From: Nocardioides lianchengensis
GTDB taxonomy: Bacteria; Actinomycetota; Actinomycetes; Propionibacteriales; Nocardioidaceae
DNA: 64,000 bases
Assembly (NCBI RefSeq): GCF_900101465.1
Contig: NZ_FMZM01000015.1
Location: 62,001 to 126,000 of the forward strand
Direction of reading: 5' to 3'
How positions within the stretch are numbered: the first letter of the stretch is position 1; each line of letters starts with the position of its first letter. The translations under genes were made by a program, and so were the position numbers. Below, piece after piece: positions 28,107 to 35,763 of this stretch. A model generated the notes under the pieces. That model had not been told where the DNA came from, ran no database searches, and was given only the letters and a program-made list of their open reading frames with translations.

Positions 28107-30572
28107 TCAGCGGCGTACCCGCACCGCCTTGACCTTCCCGCCCTTCGTGAACCGGATCGACACGGGCACCTTGCGGTCCTTGGCCGTCCGCGCGCAGACC
28201 TGGTACGTCGTCCCGAGCCGCTGATAGGGCTGGCCGACGGCCTTCATCACGGCCCGCGTGGTCATCCCGCGGCGGACCAGCCGCTTCACGCGGGCCACGC
28301 TCTTGCGCAGCCGCGGGTTGCGGCAGGAGTCGGGGCGCACGCCCTCGGCCCGCTCCCACATCTGCAGGTAGGCCTCCGCGCCGCGGGACATGTCGTCGAC
28401 GATCGCCTGCCCGGCCCTGCCCCCGGCGACCTTGCGCAGGTCCTCGATCCAGTCGGGGTAGAGGCCGTACTGGGCGACGCCGTCGACGTTGATGTCGTAG
28501 ACCCGCTGGCCGGCGCGCTGCTTCTTGACGGTCACGCCGCCGAGGCCCTTGAAGGGATAGCGAACGGGGTTCTTGACCTTCGCGCCGCGTGGGTCGCCCT
28601 GGGCGCCGAGGCCGTTGATGTCGGCGCCGAAGCCGATGCCCCAGTAGTAGCGGGGGTCGGCCCAGCCGACGTGCTCCTTCCACTTGCCGACGAAGCCGGT
28701 CGAGTCGCCGGCGTACGGCGTGATGAAGCCGCCGGACCGGTAGATCCGCGGGTAGGTGTCGGGGGTCGACCAGGAGTGGCTGGACAGCACGCCGGAGTAG
28801 CCGATCTCCTCGATCGTGTCCATCGAGGACTGGCGGGCATTGACGCTCATGTGGTCGGGGTCGAAGAGCATCTTCCGCTTGGCGAGCCCCTTGATGGTGT
28901 GCTCGCCGAGGGTGGTGAGGCCGCGGCTGTTGCAGTGGTCCGGCGGCGGGTAGAGCGGCAGCGCCAGGTTGGGCAGCAGGCCGAGGGAGTCGACGAGCTG
29001 CCCGACCGCGCCGAAGAGCGCGTCCTGGGTGCCGGCGCTGATGTCGGGTACGGCGAGCTGGTTGTTGTCGTGCGACCGTCCGTCGGCCGGCTCGCAGTGC
29101 TCCATGTCCCAGAACGACCCGGTCTCCAGGAAGTTGCCGAGGTTGACCACCGGGCCGATCGCGCCCTGGTCGCCGGCGACGCCGGCCAGCGCGTTGTCGA
29201 ACTTGTTGACCAGCTCCATCTGGCGCACGCCCATCCGGTGCGCGGCGTCGAGCTGGCGGTCGATCTCGGCCGCGCTGCACTGGGGCCGGTCGAGCTTGAC
29301 GGTGCAGCCGAACGGCACCGAGGTCTCGATGCCCATGACGACCGCCATCTTCCCGGCGTTGATGACCTTGCGGGCCTCCCACGGGCTCTTCACGATCCGG
29401 TAGAAGCCCTTGCCGGGACCGCCGAACTGGGCGTCGATGTAGTCCTGGAGCTCGTACATGTTGCGGGCCTGCCGGCGCACCGACGTCATGTCGTCGCAGG
29501 TGGCGTACTCGGCGCTCTTCTTCAGCGGGTAGAGCATGCACAGCTGGTTGTTCTCGACCAGCAGGTTGACGAAGATCCGCTGCCCGCCGCGCCACGCGCG
29601 CTCCAGCCAGCGGTAGTAGGTGCCCTCGTGGGTCAGCGACTCCGGCGCCGGCCAGTCCTTGAAGGTCGGCCAGCCGACCGGGTCGTGACTCGGCTCCCCG
29701 GAGAGCAGCGACTCCAGCAGTGCGCCGTACCCGCCGGTGGCGCGGTGGTCGGGGCAGTCGACCAGGGCGTACGGCGCGCCGTACCGGTCCCAGGGCTTGC
29801 CGCAGTGGGCGGCGCCGCCGAGGAACTGGAAGGCCATGCCGTGGGTGTGCGCGTCGACGAGGCCGCGGACCTCCTGGAAGGAGGTGACGCCGGCGTAGGG
29901 GTTGCCGTCGATGTCGATCTGGGACTCGGGGTACGCCGCGCACCCCGTCGTACGACGGAGGTCGAAGGCGGTCGCGCCGCCGATGCGCAGCGCGCCGGTG
30001 CCGTTGCGGAAGGCCATCCGTCGGCCGGCCCTCGCCGCCCGCCACTCGACGACGGGGGAGGGCTTGGCCGCCCGCTCGCCGCCGGCGGCGAGGAACCCGC
30101 GGTCGGCCGTGTAGAGCAGGTAGGTGCCGAGGTCGGTGGGCTTGAAGAAGATCCTCCGCCCGGCCAGCCGGTAGCAGCCGTTGGCCATCGCGTAGCGGTC
30201 CTGCGGGCGGGCGCGGCGCTTCTGCATGACCGGCACGGTGGTCAGCCGCGGGTCCCTCAGCCGCCGCTGGCTCGCGACGTACGACGCGGCGATGCGCTTC
30301 TCGGCCGCGCTCGTCGGGTCCTGGGTGTCCACGCTGACCTCGGACGCCCGCGACAGCGAGTTCTTGGTCGCGGGGTCGTTGTGGGTGTGCGGCGGGGTGC
30401 CGGCCGGGTCGACGTGGGGGAGGCCGGCGGCCGCCTTCTCCGCGTTGAAGCCGGCCGCCAGGGTGCCGCTCCGTTCGCCCGGCACCTCCGCGACGACGAG
30501 CGCGGTGACCACCAGGGCCGCGGCGGTCGCGCCGGACACGAGCAGGTGCAGATAGGGGCGGGTCGAGCGCAT
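28107..30572 (-). CDS. Large secreted metallo-hydrolase with an amidohydrolase-type TIM barrel
   Basis: An 821-residue exported protein with an N-terminal signal/anchor (LHLLVSGATAAALVVTALVVA). The central part carries metal-ligand style motifs of the amidohydrolase/M19 dipeptidase superfamily: DAHTHGMAFQFLGG (HxH), MAVVMGIETSVPFG, MGVRQMELVNKFDNAL, KMLFDPDHMSVNARQ and GVLSSHSWSTPDTYPR. Overall it resembles secreted membrane-dipeptidase-like proteins seen in actinomycetes, but the N-terminal 220 residues and the C-terminal basic domain (VKRLVRRGMTTRAVMKAVGQPYQRLG) are additions. Several cysteines could form disulfides. ATG start. Substrate unknown; a peptide or D-amino-acid bond is plausible. 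Confidence 0.72.
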   Translation of the reverse strand: MRSTRPYLHLLVSGATAAALVVTALVVAEVPGERSGTLAAGFNAEKAAAGLPHVDPAGTPPHTHNDPATKNSLSRASEVSVDTQDPTSAAEKRIAASYVASQRRLRDPRLTTVPVMQKRRARPQDRYAMANGCYRLAGRRIFFKPTDLGTYLLYTADRGFLAAGGERAAKPSPVVEWRAARAGRRMAFRNGTGALRIGGATAFDLRRTTGCAAYPESQIDIDGNPYAGVTSFQEVRGLVDAHTHGMAFQFLGGAAHCGKPWDRYGAPYALVDCPDHRATGGYGALLESLLSGEPSHDPVGWPTFKDWPAPESLTHEGTYYRWLERAWRGGQRIFVNLLVENNQLCMLYPLKKSAEYATCDDMTSVRRQARNMYELQDYIDAQFGGPGKGFYRIVKSPWEARKVINAGKMAVVMGIETSVPFGCTVKLDRPQCSAAEIDRQLDAAHRMGVRQMELVNKFDNALAGVAGDQGAIGPVVNLGNFLETGSFWDMEHCEPADGRSHDNNQLAVPDISAGTQDALFGAVGQLVDSLGLLPNLALPLYPPPDHCNSRGLTTLGEHTIKGLAKRKMLFDPDHMSVNARQSSMDTIEEIGYSGVLSSHSWSTPDTYPRIYRSGGFITPYAGDSTGFVGKWKEHVGWADPRYYWGIGFGADINGLGAQGDPRGAKVKNPVRYPFKGLGGVTVKKQRAGQRVYDINVDGVAQYGLYPDWIEDLRKVAGGRAGQAIVDDMSRGAEAYLQMWERAEGVRPDSCRNPRLRKSVARVKRLVRRGMTTRAVMKAVGQPYQRLGTTYQVCARTAKDRKVPVSIRFTKGGKVKAVRVRR

Positions 30573-30626
30573 CCAGGCCTCCCAGGCTGGCAGGAACGGG
30601 TTCTACCTTCCCGTCCAACGAGCGGC

Positions 30627-31562
30627 TCAACCCGGCGGTACGGCCGGCTTCCGTCCCAGTCCGGCCACGGCGAGCAGGATCAGCGCGGTGCCGAGGACCG
30701 CCAGCGGCCCGAGCCGCTCGCCGAGGAAGATCGCCGCCACCACGGCCGCGGTGACCGGCTCCAGGAGCGTGGCGACCACGGCCGCGCTGCCAGGCGTGGT
30801 GCGGAGCCCGGCGTACAGCAGGCCGTAGGCCAGCGCCATGGTCATCACCCCGAGGTAGAGCAGGGTGCCGAGCGCGACCGGGTCGGCGGTGAGCACCGGG
30901 CTGCCGGACAGCGCGCTGAGCGCGGCGACGGGCAGCAGGGCGAGCGCGCCGACGGTGGTGGTGGTCGTGGTCAGCGCGAGGGGCGAGCTGGTCTGCGCGA
31001 GCGGTCGGCCCAGCGCCGTGGTGAGGGCGTACGCCGACCCGGACCCGACCGCGAGCAGCAGCCCGAGGAGCGGGTGCGGGCCGGTCTCGCCGGCGTGCGC
31101 CGTACCGCTCACGAGGAGGAGGCCCGTGAGCGCCGCCCCGAGGACGAGCAGGTGGCCGGCGTCGGGGACGCGGCGGTCGCGGACGGCCTCGCCGAGGGTC
31201 AGCAGGACGGGCGCCAGGCCGAGGCTGACCACCGTCGCCACGGTGACGCCCACCTGGACGACGGAGGCGAAGTAGAGGGCCTGGTACGTCGCGGTCGCCG
31301 TCCCGACCAGGGCCGCCTGCCAGGGATGGGTGCGCAGCAGCCGGACGACCCCCGCGACCTGGCGAGTGAGGACGAGGGCCGCGGCCAGCACCAGCGCGGC
31401 GACGACCATCCGCCAGGCGCTGATGACGAGGACGGACATGGGCAGGACGTCGCGGACGACCTGGACGGCGAGGCCGCCGGTGCCCCACAGGACGCCGGCC
31501 AGGGAGACCTGGACCAGGCCCGCGCGGGCGGACAGAGGAGAGGCAGGGGTGGATCGGGACAT
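30627..31562 (-). CDS. EamA-family (DMT) exporter
   Basis: A 311-residue membrane protein with ten predicted helices arranged as two EamA repeats. LVQVSLAGVLWGTGGLAVQVVRDV opens the first and LLGLLLAVGSGSAYALTTALGRPLA the second, with the late GLRTTPGSAAVVATLLEPVTAAVVAAIFLGERLGPLAVLGTALI signature. The family exports amino acids, purines, drugs and other small metabolites. AGGAG lies 6-10 bases before the ATG. The 200-bp leader contains a 16-codon ORF and two hairpins, so expression is probably attenuated by translation of the leader; this points to export of a translation inhibitor or amino acid, but that is inference. Confidence 0.9.
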   Translation of the reverse strand: MSRSTPASPLSARAGLVQVSLAGVLWGTGGLAVQVVRDVLPMSVLVISAWRMVVAALVLAAALVLTRQVAGVVRLLRTHPWQAALVGTATATYQALYFASVVQVGVTVATVVSLGLAPVLLTLGEAVRDRRVPDAGHLLVLGAALTGLLLVSGTAHAGETGPHPLLGLLLAVGSGSAYALTTALGRPLAQTSSPLALTTTTTTVGALALLPVAALSALSGSPVLTADPVALGTLLYLGVMTMALAYGLLYAGLRTTPGSAAVVATLLEPVTAAVVAAIFLGERLGPLAVLGTALILLAVAGLGRKPAVPPG

Positions 31563-31583
31563 GCGGGTGCTCCTGGGTGGGTG

Positions 31584-31601
31584 CCGACAGGGAGGTGTCG
31601 G
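31584..31601 (-). promoter_or_regulatory. Leader hairpin near the EamA ribosome-binding site
   Basis: CCGACA and TGTCGG pair across six bases in the untranslated leader, 22 bases from the exporter start. It is one of two leader hairpins; GTGCTCC in the leader ORF (31659-31665) can also pair with GGAGCAC covering the ribosome-binding site (31567-31573). Confidence 0.5.
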
Positions 31602-31620
31602 AGCAGCCCCGGGAGAGGCG

Positions 31621-31640
31621 CTCCGGTCAGACGACCGGAG
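31621..31640 (-). promoter_or_regulatory. Hairpin overlapping the end of the leader ORF
   Basis: CTCCGGT and ACCGGAG form a perfect seven-pair stem with a six-base loop. The stop codon of the leader ORF (31627-31629) lies inside it, so a ribosome finishing or stalling there would open it. This is a typical attenuator geometry. Confidence 0.55.
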
Positions 31641-31677
31641 GCGGCAGGATGCCGAGGGGGAGCACGCGGGAGTTCAC
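31627..31677 (-). CDS. Candidate leader peptide of the EamA exporter
   Basis: A 16-codon frame, VNSRVLPLGILPPPVV then TGA, starts at a GTG 115 bp upstream of the exporter start. No Shine-Dalgarno precedes it, but a TACCCT element ends ten bases before the GTG, so a leaderless transcript is possible. The PPP run near its end is a known slow-translation motif that needs EF-P. The frame ends inside a hairpin, and codons 5-7 contain a heptamer complementary to the exporter's ribosome-binding region. I find no second reading that explains these together. Confidence 0.5.
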   Translation of the reverse strand: MNSRVLPLGILPPPVV

Positions 31678-31764
31678 GGGAGAAAGGGTAGCCGGGCCGC
31701 GCCGGCTGACCCGTCGAGCGACGCCAGATGGTCGGATCCTGGGCGTCGGGGCAGCCATCTCGCG

Positions 31765-32517
31765 TCACTCGACGACGAGACCGCCCAGCCGGCGGGTGAT
31801 CAGCTCCGCGGTACGGCGTACCTCGGCGCTCACCGACGGCGGGTCGGTGCTGGGGTAGGTGACGGCGACGCCCGCGACCGGGTGGCCGTTGTGGTCGACG
31901 ACCGCGACGGCGACGCTGGCCAGGCCCGGGGTCACCTCGCCGTCCTCGGTCGCCCACCCGCGCTGGCGGGTCTCGGCGAGCAGGGTGCGCAGGGCACCGG
32001 GGCTCTGCGGGCCGGCGCCGTGCCGGTCGGTGAAGGCGGCGGCGTCGGGGTAGAGTGCGCGCACCTGCGGGCGGGGCAGGCCGGCCAGGATGGCCCGGCC
32101 GCTCGCGGTGAGGTGGGCGGGCAGCCGGACGCCGACGTCGGTGACCAGCGGCGGACGTCCCGGGGCGCGCTCCTCGACGACGTACAGCACGTCGCGGCCG
32201 TGCAGGACGGCCAGGTGCGCGCTCTCGCCGGTGCGGTCGGCCAGGGCCGCGACCGCCCGCCGGGCGATCCGCTGCAGGGGCGCCTGCCGCGAGTAGCCGC
32301 TGCCGACCTCGAAGGCCGCGAGTCCGAGCCCGAAGCGCCGCTCCTCGCCGAGGTGGGTCACGAAGCCCTCGTCGACCATGGCCCGCAGCAGGTGGTACGC
32401 CGAGCTGCGCGGCAGGTCGCACGCCTGGGCGATCCGCTCCAGGGGCACGGGGTCCGGCTGGCTGGCCAGGAAGCGCAGCACCCGCAGCGTGCGGGTCGCC
32501 GCGGGCACCTGGCTCAT
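31765..32517 (-). CDS. IclR-family transcriptional regulator
   Basis: A 250-residue regulator. The winged helix occupies residues 1-65 (TRTLRVLRFLASQPDPVPLERIAQACDLPRSSAYHLLRAMVDEGFVTH). The IclR effector domain follows, with LAVLHGRDVLYVVEERAPGRPPLVTDVGVRLPAHLTASGRAILAGLP and the terminal GVAVTYPSTDPP segment. ATG start. It lies upstream on the same strand of the EamA exporter leader (88 bp) and downstream of a small coiled-coil gene (9 bp gap). Targets are not known; the exporter is a candidate but the leader suggests separate control. Confidence 0.92.
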   Translation of the reverse strand: MSQVPAATRTLRVLRFLASQPDPVPLERIAQACDLPRSSAYHLLRAMVDEGFVTHLGEERRFGLGLAAFEVGSGYSRQAPLQRIARRAVAALADRTGESAHLAVLHGRDVLYVVEERAPGRPPLVTDVGVRLPAHLTASGRAILAGLPRPQVRALYPDAAAFTDRHGAGPQSPGALRTLLAETRQRGWATEDGEVTPGLASVAVAVVDHNGHPVAGVAVTYPSTDPPSVSAEVRRTAELITRRLGGLVVE

Positions 32518-32526
32518 GCCGGGAGG

Positions 32527-32901
32527 TTAGACCTCCTTGCGGTGGCTCCCCGTCGGGGCCGGCGAGATGTCGAGCTCGTCGGACTTGCGGTGCGGGTCGA
32601 GTCGATCGGCCGCGCGAAGCACGTCCTCCTGCTTGGCCTCGGCCTGGGCCAGCTCGCGCTCGGCCTCGGCAAGCCGCTCGTCGGCGAGCTTGGCCTCCTC
32701 GTGGGCGATCGCGGCGTCCTCGGCGCGCACCTCGACCTCCTGCTGGGTGGAGACGATGTCGCCGGTGTGGGCCTGAGCGGCGGCTCGCAGCTGACCGGCC
32801 TCGGCGCGGTCGCGCTCCAGCTTCCGCTTGCGGCTCAGCACCAGCAGGGTGACGAGCACCGCGACGGCCACGATGGCGATGGCGATCCAGACGTAGAGCA
32901 T
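32527..32901 (-). CDS. Small single-pass membrane protein with a coiled coil
   Basis: A 124-residue protein. One N-terminal membrane helix (YVWIAIAIVAVAVLVTLLVLS) and a basic stop-transfer KRKLERDR are followed by about 70 residues of charged heptads (EVEVRAEDAAIAHEEAKLADERLAEAERELAQAEAKQ) predicted as a coiled coil, and a short polar tail. ATG with GGAGGAG seven bases upstream. It is nine bases upstream of the IclR gene on the same strand. No family name recognised; similar small proteins are common in actinobacteria, with unknown roles. Confidence 0.85.
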   Translation of the reverse strand: MLYVWIAIAIVAVAVLVTLLVLSRKRKLERDRAEAGQLRAAAQAHTGDIVSTQQEVEVRAEDAAIAHEEAKLADERLAEAERELAQAEAKQEDVLRAADRLDPHRKSDELDISPAPTGSHRKEV

Positions 32902-32950
32902 GGCTCCTCCTCGAGTCCCGGGTCCGGTACCCGCCGCGGTCCGGCGCCAG

Positions 32951-34126
32951 TCAGGAGAGCTCGCGCTCCTCGCCGACCGGCACCAGCGGCGCGGCCAGCA
33001 CCGGGAACAGGGCGGCCACGCCGAAGGCGGCGGCGTACCCGAGGTGGGTCACCGCGAGCCCGGCCACCGGCGGCACCGCCGAGGCGGTCACGAACTGGGC
33101 GGTGTTCTGGAGGCCGAGGGCGCGCCCGGACCAGAACGGTCCGGCCCGCTCGGCGACGGCGGTGAAGGCCAGCCCGTTGTCGGCGACCGTCAGGACGGTC
33201 GCCAGCACGACCAGGGGTACGGCGATCGCGAGCTCCTGGCCGGCCGCGGCCCCGAGCAGCCCCATGGTCACCGCGGCGGCGACCGCCACCCAGCGCAGCG
33301 GCCGCATCCGACTGGCCACCACGTCGGACAGGTGGCCGGCGGCGATCCGGCCGAGCGCACCGGCGACCTGGGCGCCGGCGACCAGCCCGCCGGCCGCCGC
33401 CGGCGACCAGTCCCGGTCCTGCACCAGCCACACCAGCGCGAAGGTCCAGACGACGAACTGCGGGACGACGAGGAGCACCGAGACGCCGTGGATCCGGGCG
33501 AGGTAGCCGTTCTCGCGGTAGGGGTTGGGGGCGTCGCCCGCCACCCGGGCCGGACGCGGCGGGTCGAGCACGACGGCTGCGACGACGAGCGCCGCCAGTG
33601 CACAGGCGATCGTCGGGACGAGCAGCGCGGCCTGGATGCCCGAGCGGTCGGCGACCACGGCGATGCTGACGGCTGCCACCCCGACCCCGACCGGCTGGGC
33701 CATCTGCCGGATGCCCATCGCGAGGCCGCGGCGCTGCGGCGGGAACCAGCCCACCACGACCCGGCCGCTGGCGGCGTTGGTGCTGGCCGCGGCCCCGCCG
33801 GCCAGCAGCAGGGCGAGCGCGATGGGGACCAGGCCGTCGACCAGCACGCTGACCACGCCCGCGACGGCGGTCGCGGTGAGGCCGGTGAGCAGGACCCGGC
33901 GCTCGCCGACCCGATCGGTGAGCGCACCCCAGGCGACCAGGGTCAGCATCACCCCGACGGTGGGGGCCGCCGCGACCAGGCCGGCCTCCGCGAGGCTCAG
34001 CCCCTCGCGGTCGTGGAGCACGGGGATCAGGAACGCCGGGCCGTGCATCATCACGGCGGCGGCCGCCTGCGCGAGGGTGCTGGCGGCCAGCATCGCCCAG
34101 CGGCGCAGGGTGCTGACGTCGTCCAC
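32951..34126 (-). CDS. Major facilitator superfamily transporter (12 helices)
   Basis: A 391-residue transporter with about 12 membrane segments. The loop 2-3 motif appears as WGALTDRVGERRVLLTG, a clear MFS motif A. A second A-like motif lies in the second half (GRIAAGHLSDVVASRMRPLR). The central linker is short and basic. Substrate unknown; the pattern is that of metabolite/drug antiporters in the ACS/nitrate-like or CynX-type group. GTG start. It stands alone: 49 bp downstream is the coiled-coil gene, and a strong terminator hairpin lies upstream belonging to the next gene. Confidence 0.9.
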   Translation of the reverse strand: MDDVSTLRRWAMLAASTLAQAAAAVMMHGPAFLIPVLHDREGLSLAEAGLVAAAPTVGVMLTLVAWGALTDRVGERRVLLTGLTATAVAGVVSVLVDGLVPIALALLLAGGAAASTNAASGRVVVGWFPPQRRGLAMGIRQMAQPVGVGVAAVSIAVVADRSGIQAALLVPTIACALAALVVAAVVLDPPRPARVAGDAPNPYRENGYLARIHGVSVLLVVPQFVVWTFALVWLVQDRDWSPAAAGGLVAGAQVAGALGRIAAGHLSDVVASRMRPLRWVAVAAAVTMGLLGAAAGQELAIAVPLVVLATVLTVADNGLAFTAVAERAGPFWSGRALGLQNTAQFVTASAVPPVAGLAVTHLGYAAAFGVAALFPVLAAPLVPVGEERELS

Positions 34127-34200
34127 GCGGCCCAGTCAACGCGCCGCGGACGTCGTACGACGGCCCGTCTCACGCCCGGGCGCTGTGAGGTTGCGGACAC

Positions 34201-34238
34201 GACGACGCCGGCCGCCCCGAGGGGCGACCGGCGTCGTC
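34201..34238 (-). terminator. Strong hairpin downstream of the surface-protein gene
   Basis: GACGACGCCGGCCGCCCC and GGGGCGACCGGCGTCGTC pair over about 18 bases (one mismatch) with a two-base loop, 14 bp past the stop of the choice-of-anchor gene on the minus strand. It also separates that gene from the MFS transporter. No U-tract, as usual in high-GC actinobacteria. Confidence 0.75.
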
Positions 34239-34252
34239 GGAGTGCAGGAGGA

Positions 34253-35551
34253 TCAGCGGCCGCTGGGCATGATCTTCAGCTTGGCCTGGCCGAGGTTGAT
34301 GATCCCGCCCTGGCCTCCCAGCAGGGTGATGCGGACGGCGGTGATCTCACCGCCGTTGCGGGTGATCGTCTTGACCAGGGTCTCGATCTTCGCGACGCCG
34401 GGGATCTCCAGGCCGTTCAGCTCCGGCAGGGAGTAGGTCTCGCCGTCGACGGTGATGCCCGCGACCTGGGACCCGCTGAAGTTGACCACCGGCTTCTTGC
34501 CCTTGGCCCGGGAGACGTTGACCCGGCCCTTGATCGCGTCGATCTTCAGCGCGCCGTTGCCGAGGTTGATGCTGCCGACCGAGGACTCCTCGAAGCCGCG
34601 CGACACCCGACGGCCCTGGATGCCGAGCTGCGAGGACCGGGCCACGCCGAGGTCGAGGATGCCGGGGAGGTCGACGCCCGCAGCGGAGGACGAGCGCACC
34701 TTCCCGTCCGTGCCCTGGCAGGGCATCGTGACCCGCTGGGTGCGGCCGGTGCCGACGATGCCGGTGAGCAGCTCGGTCTTGGTGGCGTTGGCCGAGCCGG
34801 AGAACAGGCCCGACTGGATGCCGCGGGTGATGTAGGCGACGGTGCGGCCCACGACCACGGTCGTCTTGGTCGGGATCAGGGTGATGGTCAGGCCGTTGGC
34901 CCGGGCCCGGGCGAAGTCCTTGCCCTTGCGGCGGAGCTGGTCGCCGATCGCGACCCGGAGCAGGCCCGGCACCACGATCGGCCGGTTCAGGGTGGGCAGC
35001 GGCAGCACCTGCGCCTGACCGCCCGGCGCGCGGAAGACCAGCTTGGCCAGCGTGGTCTCGGTGTCGGCGCGGTAGCCGGACTTCGTGGCGCTCGCCTTGG
35101 AGACCGACGTGACGCCCTCGATCGAGAGCCGCCCCAGCTGGGTCTCGGCCAGGACGATCTCGGCGACCTTGTGGACGGAGATCGACGCGACCTCGTTGGC
35201 GGTCTTGACGGTGCGCACGTTGGTGCGGACCCCCGAGATCCGGCCGAGGCCGGGGATCTGGACCTCGGCGACGTTGTTGCTGCGGTTCAGGCCGGTCTTG
35301 TTGGTGCAGCCGATCACCTCGAGCGCGGTGGCGCCGGACGCGGCCGGCACCTGCCCGCCGATGATGCGGGTGCCGTAGCCGTGGGCACGGAACGCGTAGG
35401 GGGTCGGCTGCTTCTTGGCCTTCTTCGGCTTGGCCTTGGCCTTCGCGGCCACGGACGTCTGGTCCGCGGGGCCCGCGACGGCGCTGGACGGAGCGGTCAG
35501 CACGGCGGCCGCGAGGACCAGCGCAGTGCCGAGAGGGATGAACCGGCGCAT
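34253..35551 (-). CDS. Secreted choice-of-anchor P family surface protein
   Basis: A 432-residue exported protein. The signal peptide is MRRFIPLGTALVLAAAVLTAPSSAVAG, followed by a lysine/alanine-rich segment (about residues 32-48) that may sit in the wall. The rest is beta-rich and matches the choice-of-anchor P pattern: YAFRAHGYGTRIIGGQVPAASGATAL at the start, repeated IPGLGRISGVRTNVRTV-type strands, and the closing GLEIPGVAKIETLVKTI. No sortase motif is seen, though family members often have one. ATG start at 35551. Divergent from hutH. Adhesion or matrix role is family-level guesswork. Confidence 0.82.
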   Translation of the reverse strand: MRRFIPLGTALVLAAAVLTAPSSAVAGPADQTSVAAKAKAKPKKAKKQPTPYAFRAHGYGTRIIGGQVPAASGATALEVIGCTNKTGLNRSNNVAEVQIPGLGRISGVRTNVRTVKTANEVASISVHKVAEIVLAETQLGRLSIEGVTSVSKASATKSGYRADTETTLAKLVFRAPGGQAQVLPLPTLNRPIVVPGLLRVAIGDQLRRKGKDFARARANGLTITLIPTKTTVVVGRTVAYITRGIQSGLFSGSANATKTELLTGIVGTGRTQRVTMPCQGTDGKVRSSSAAGVDLPGILDLGVARSSQLGIQGRRVSRGFEESSVGSINLGNGALKIDAIKGRVNVSRAKGKKPVVNFSGSQVAGITVDGETYSLPELNGLEIPGVAKIETLVKTITRNGGEITAVRITLLGGQGGIINLGQAKLKIMPSGR

Positions 35552-35672
35552 GGGGACTCCTAGATCGATCTCGGGTGGCGTGGCCCCACCCCCCACAGGA
35601 AGTCCGACGCCGTCGATGTCAGCCCAACGTGCCCGGGCTCGAAAAGTTACAAACGTGGTGTCACGGTCCAGG

Positions 35673-35686
35673 GAGAACGTGTTCCA
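35673..35686. promoter_or_regulatory. GAAC(N2)GTTCCA site upstream of hutH
   Basis: GAGAACGTGTTCCA differs from the KstR-like box at 8378-8391 only in the first base and the central dinucleotide. It is 78 bp upstream of the hutH ATG. It may be a real regulator site or coincidence; two occurrences are too few to decide. Confidence 0.3.
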
Positions 35687-35694
35687 GTCGCACG

Positions 35695-35708
35695 TCTCGG
35701 ATCCGAGA
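35695..35708. promoter_or_regulatory. 14-bp palindromic operator candidate upstream of hutH
   Basis: TCTCGGATCCGAGA is a perfect palindrome 55 bp upstream of the hutH ATG. The identical 14-mer occurs once more, at 50746-50759, upstream of the M20 peptidase. An exact 14-bp palindrome repeated twice at promoters suggests one regulator controls both operons. Confidence 0.6.
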
Positions 35709-35763
35709 TGCAGAGGCGCCTCTCGTCCTGGCGGTCCAGGCGGGGCGGGCCTTGGATGGGCAC

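Noticed and set aside
27870..31691. A 1273-codon plus-strand frame opposite the hydrolase and EamA genes
   Set aside because: Composition is an antisense shadow (RGR/HLAVLGRPR repeats) spanning three real minus-strand genes and their gaps.
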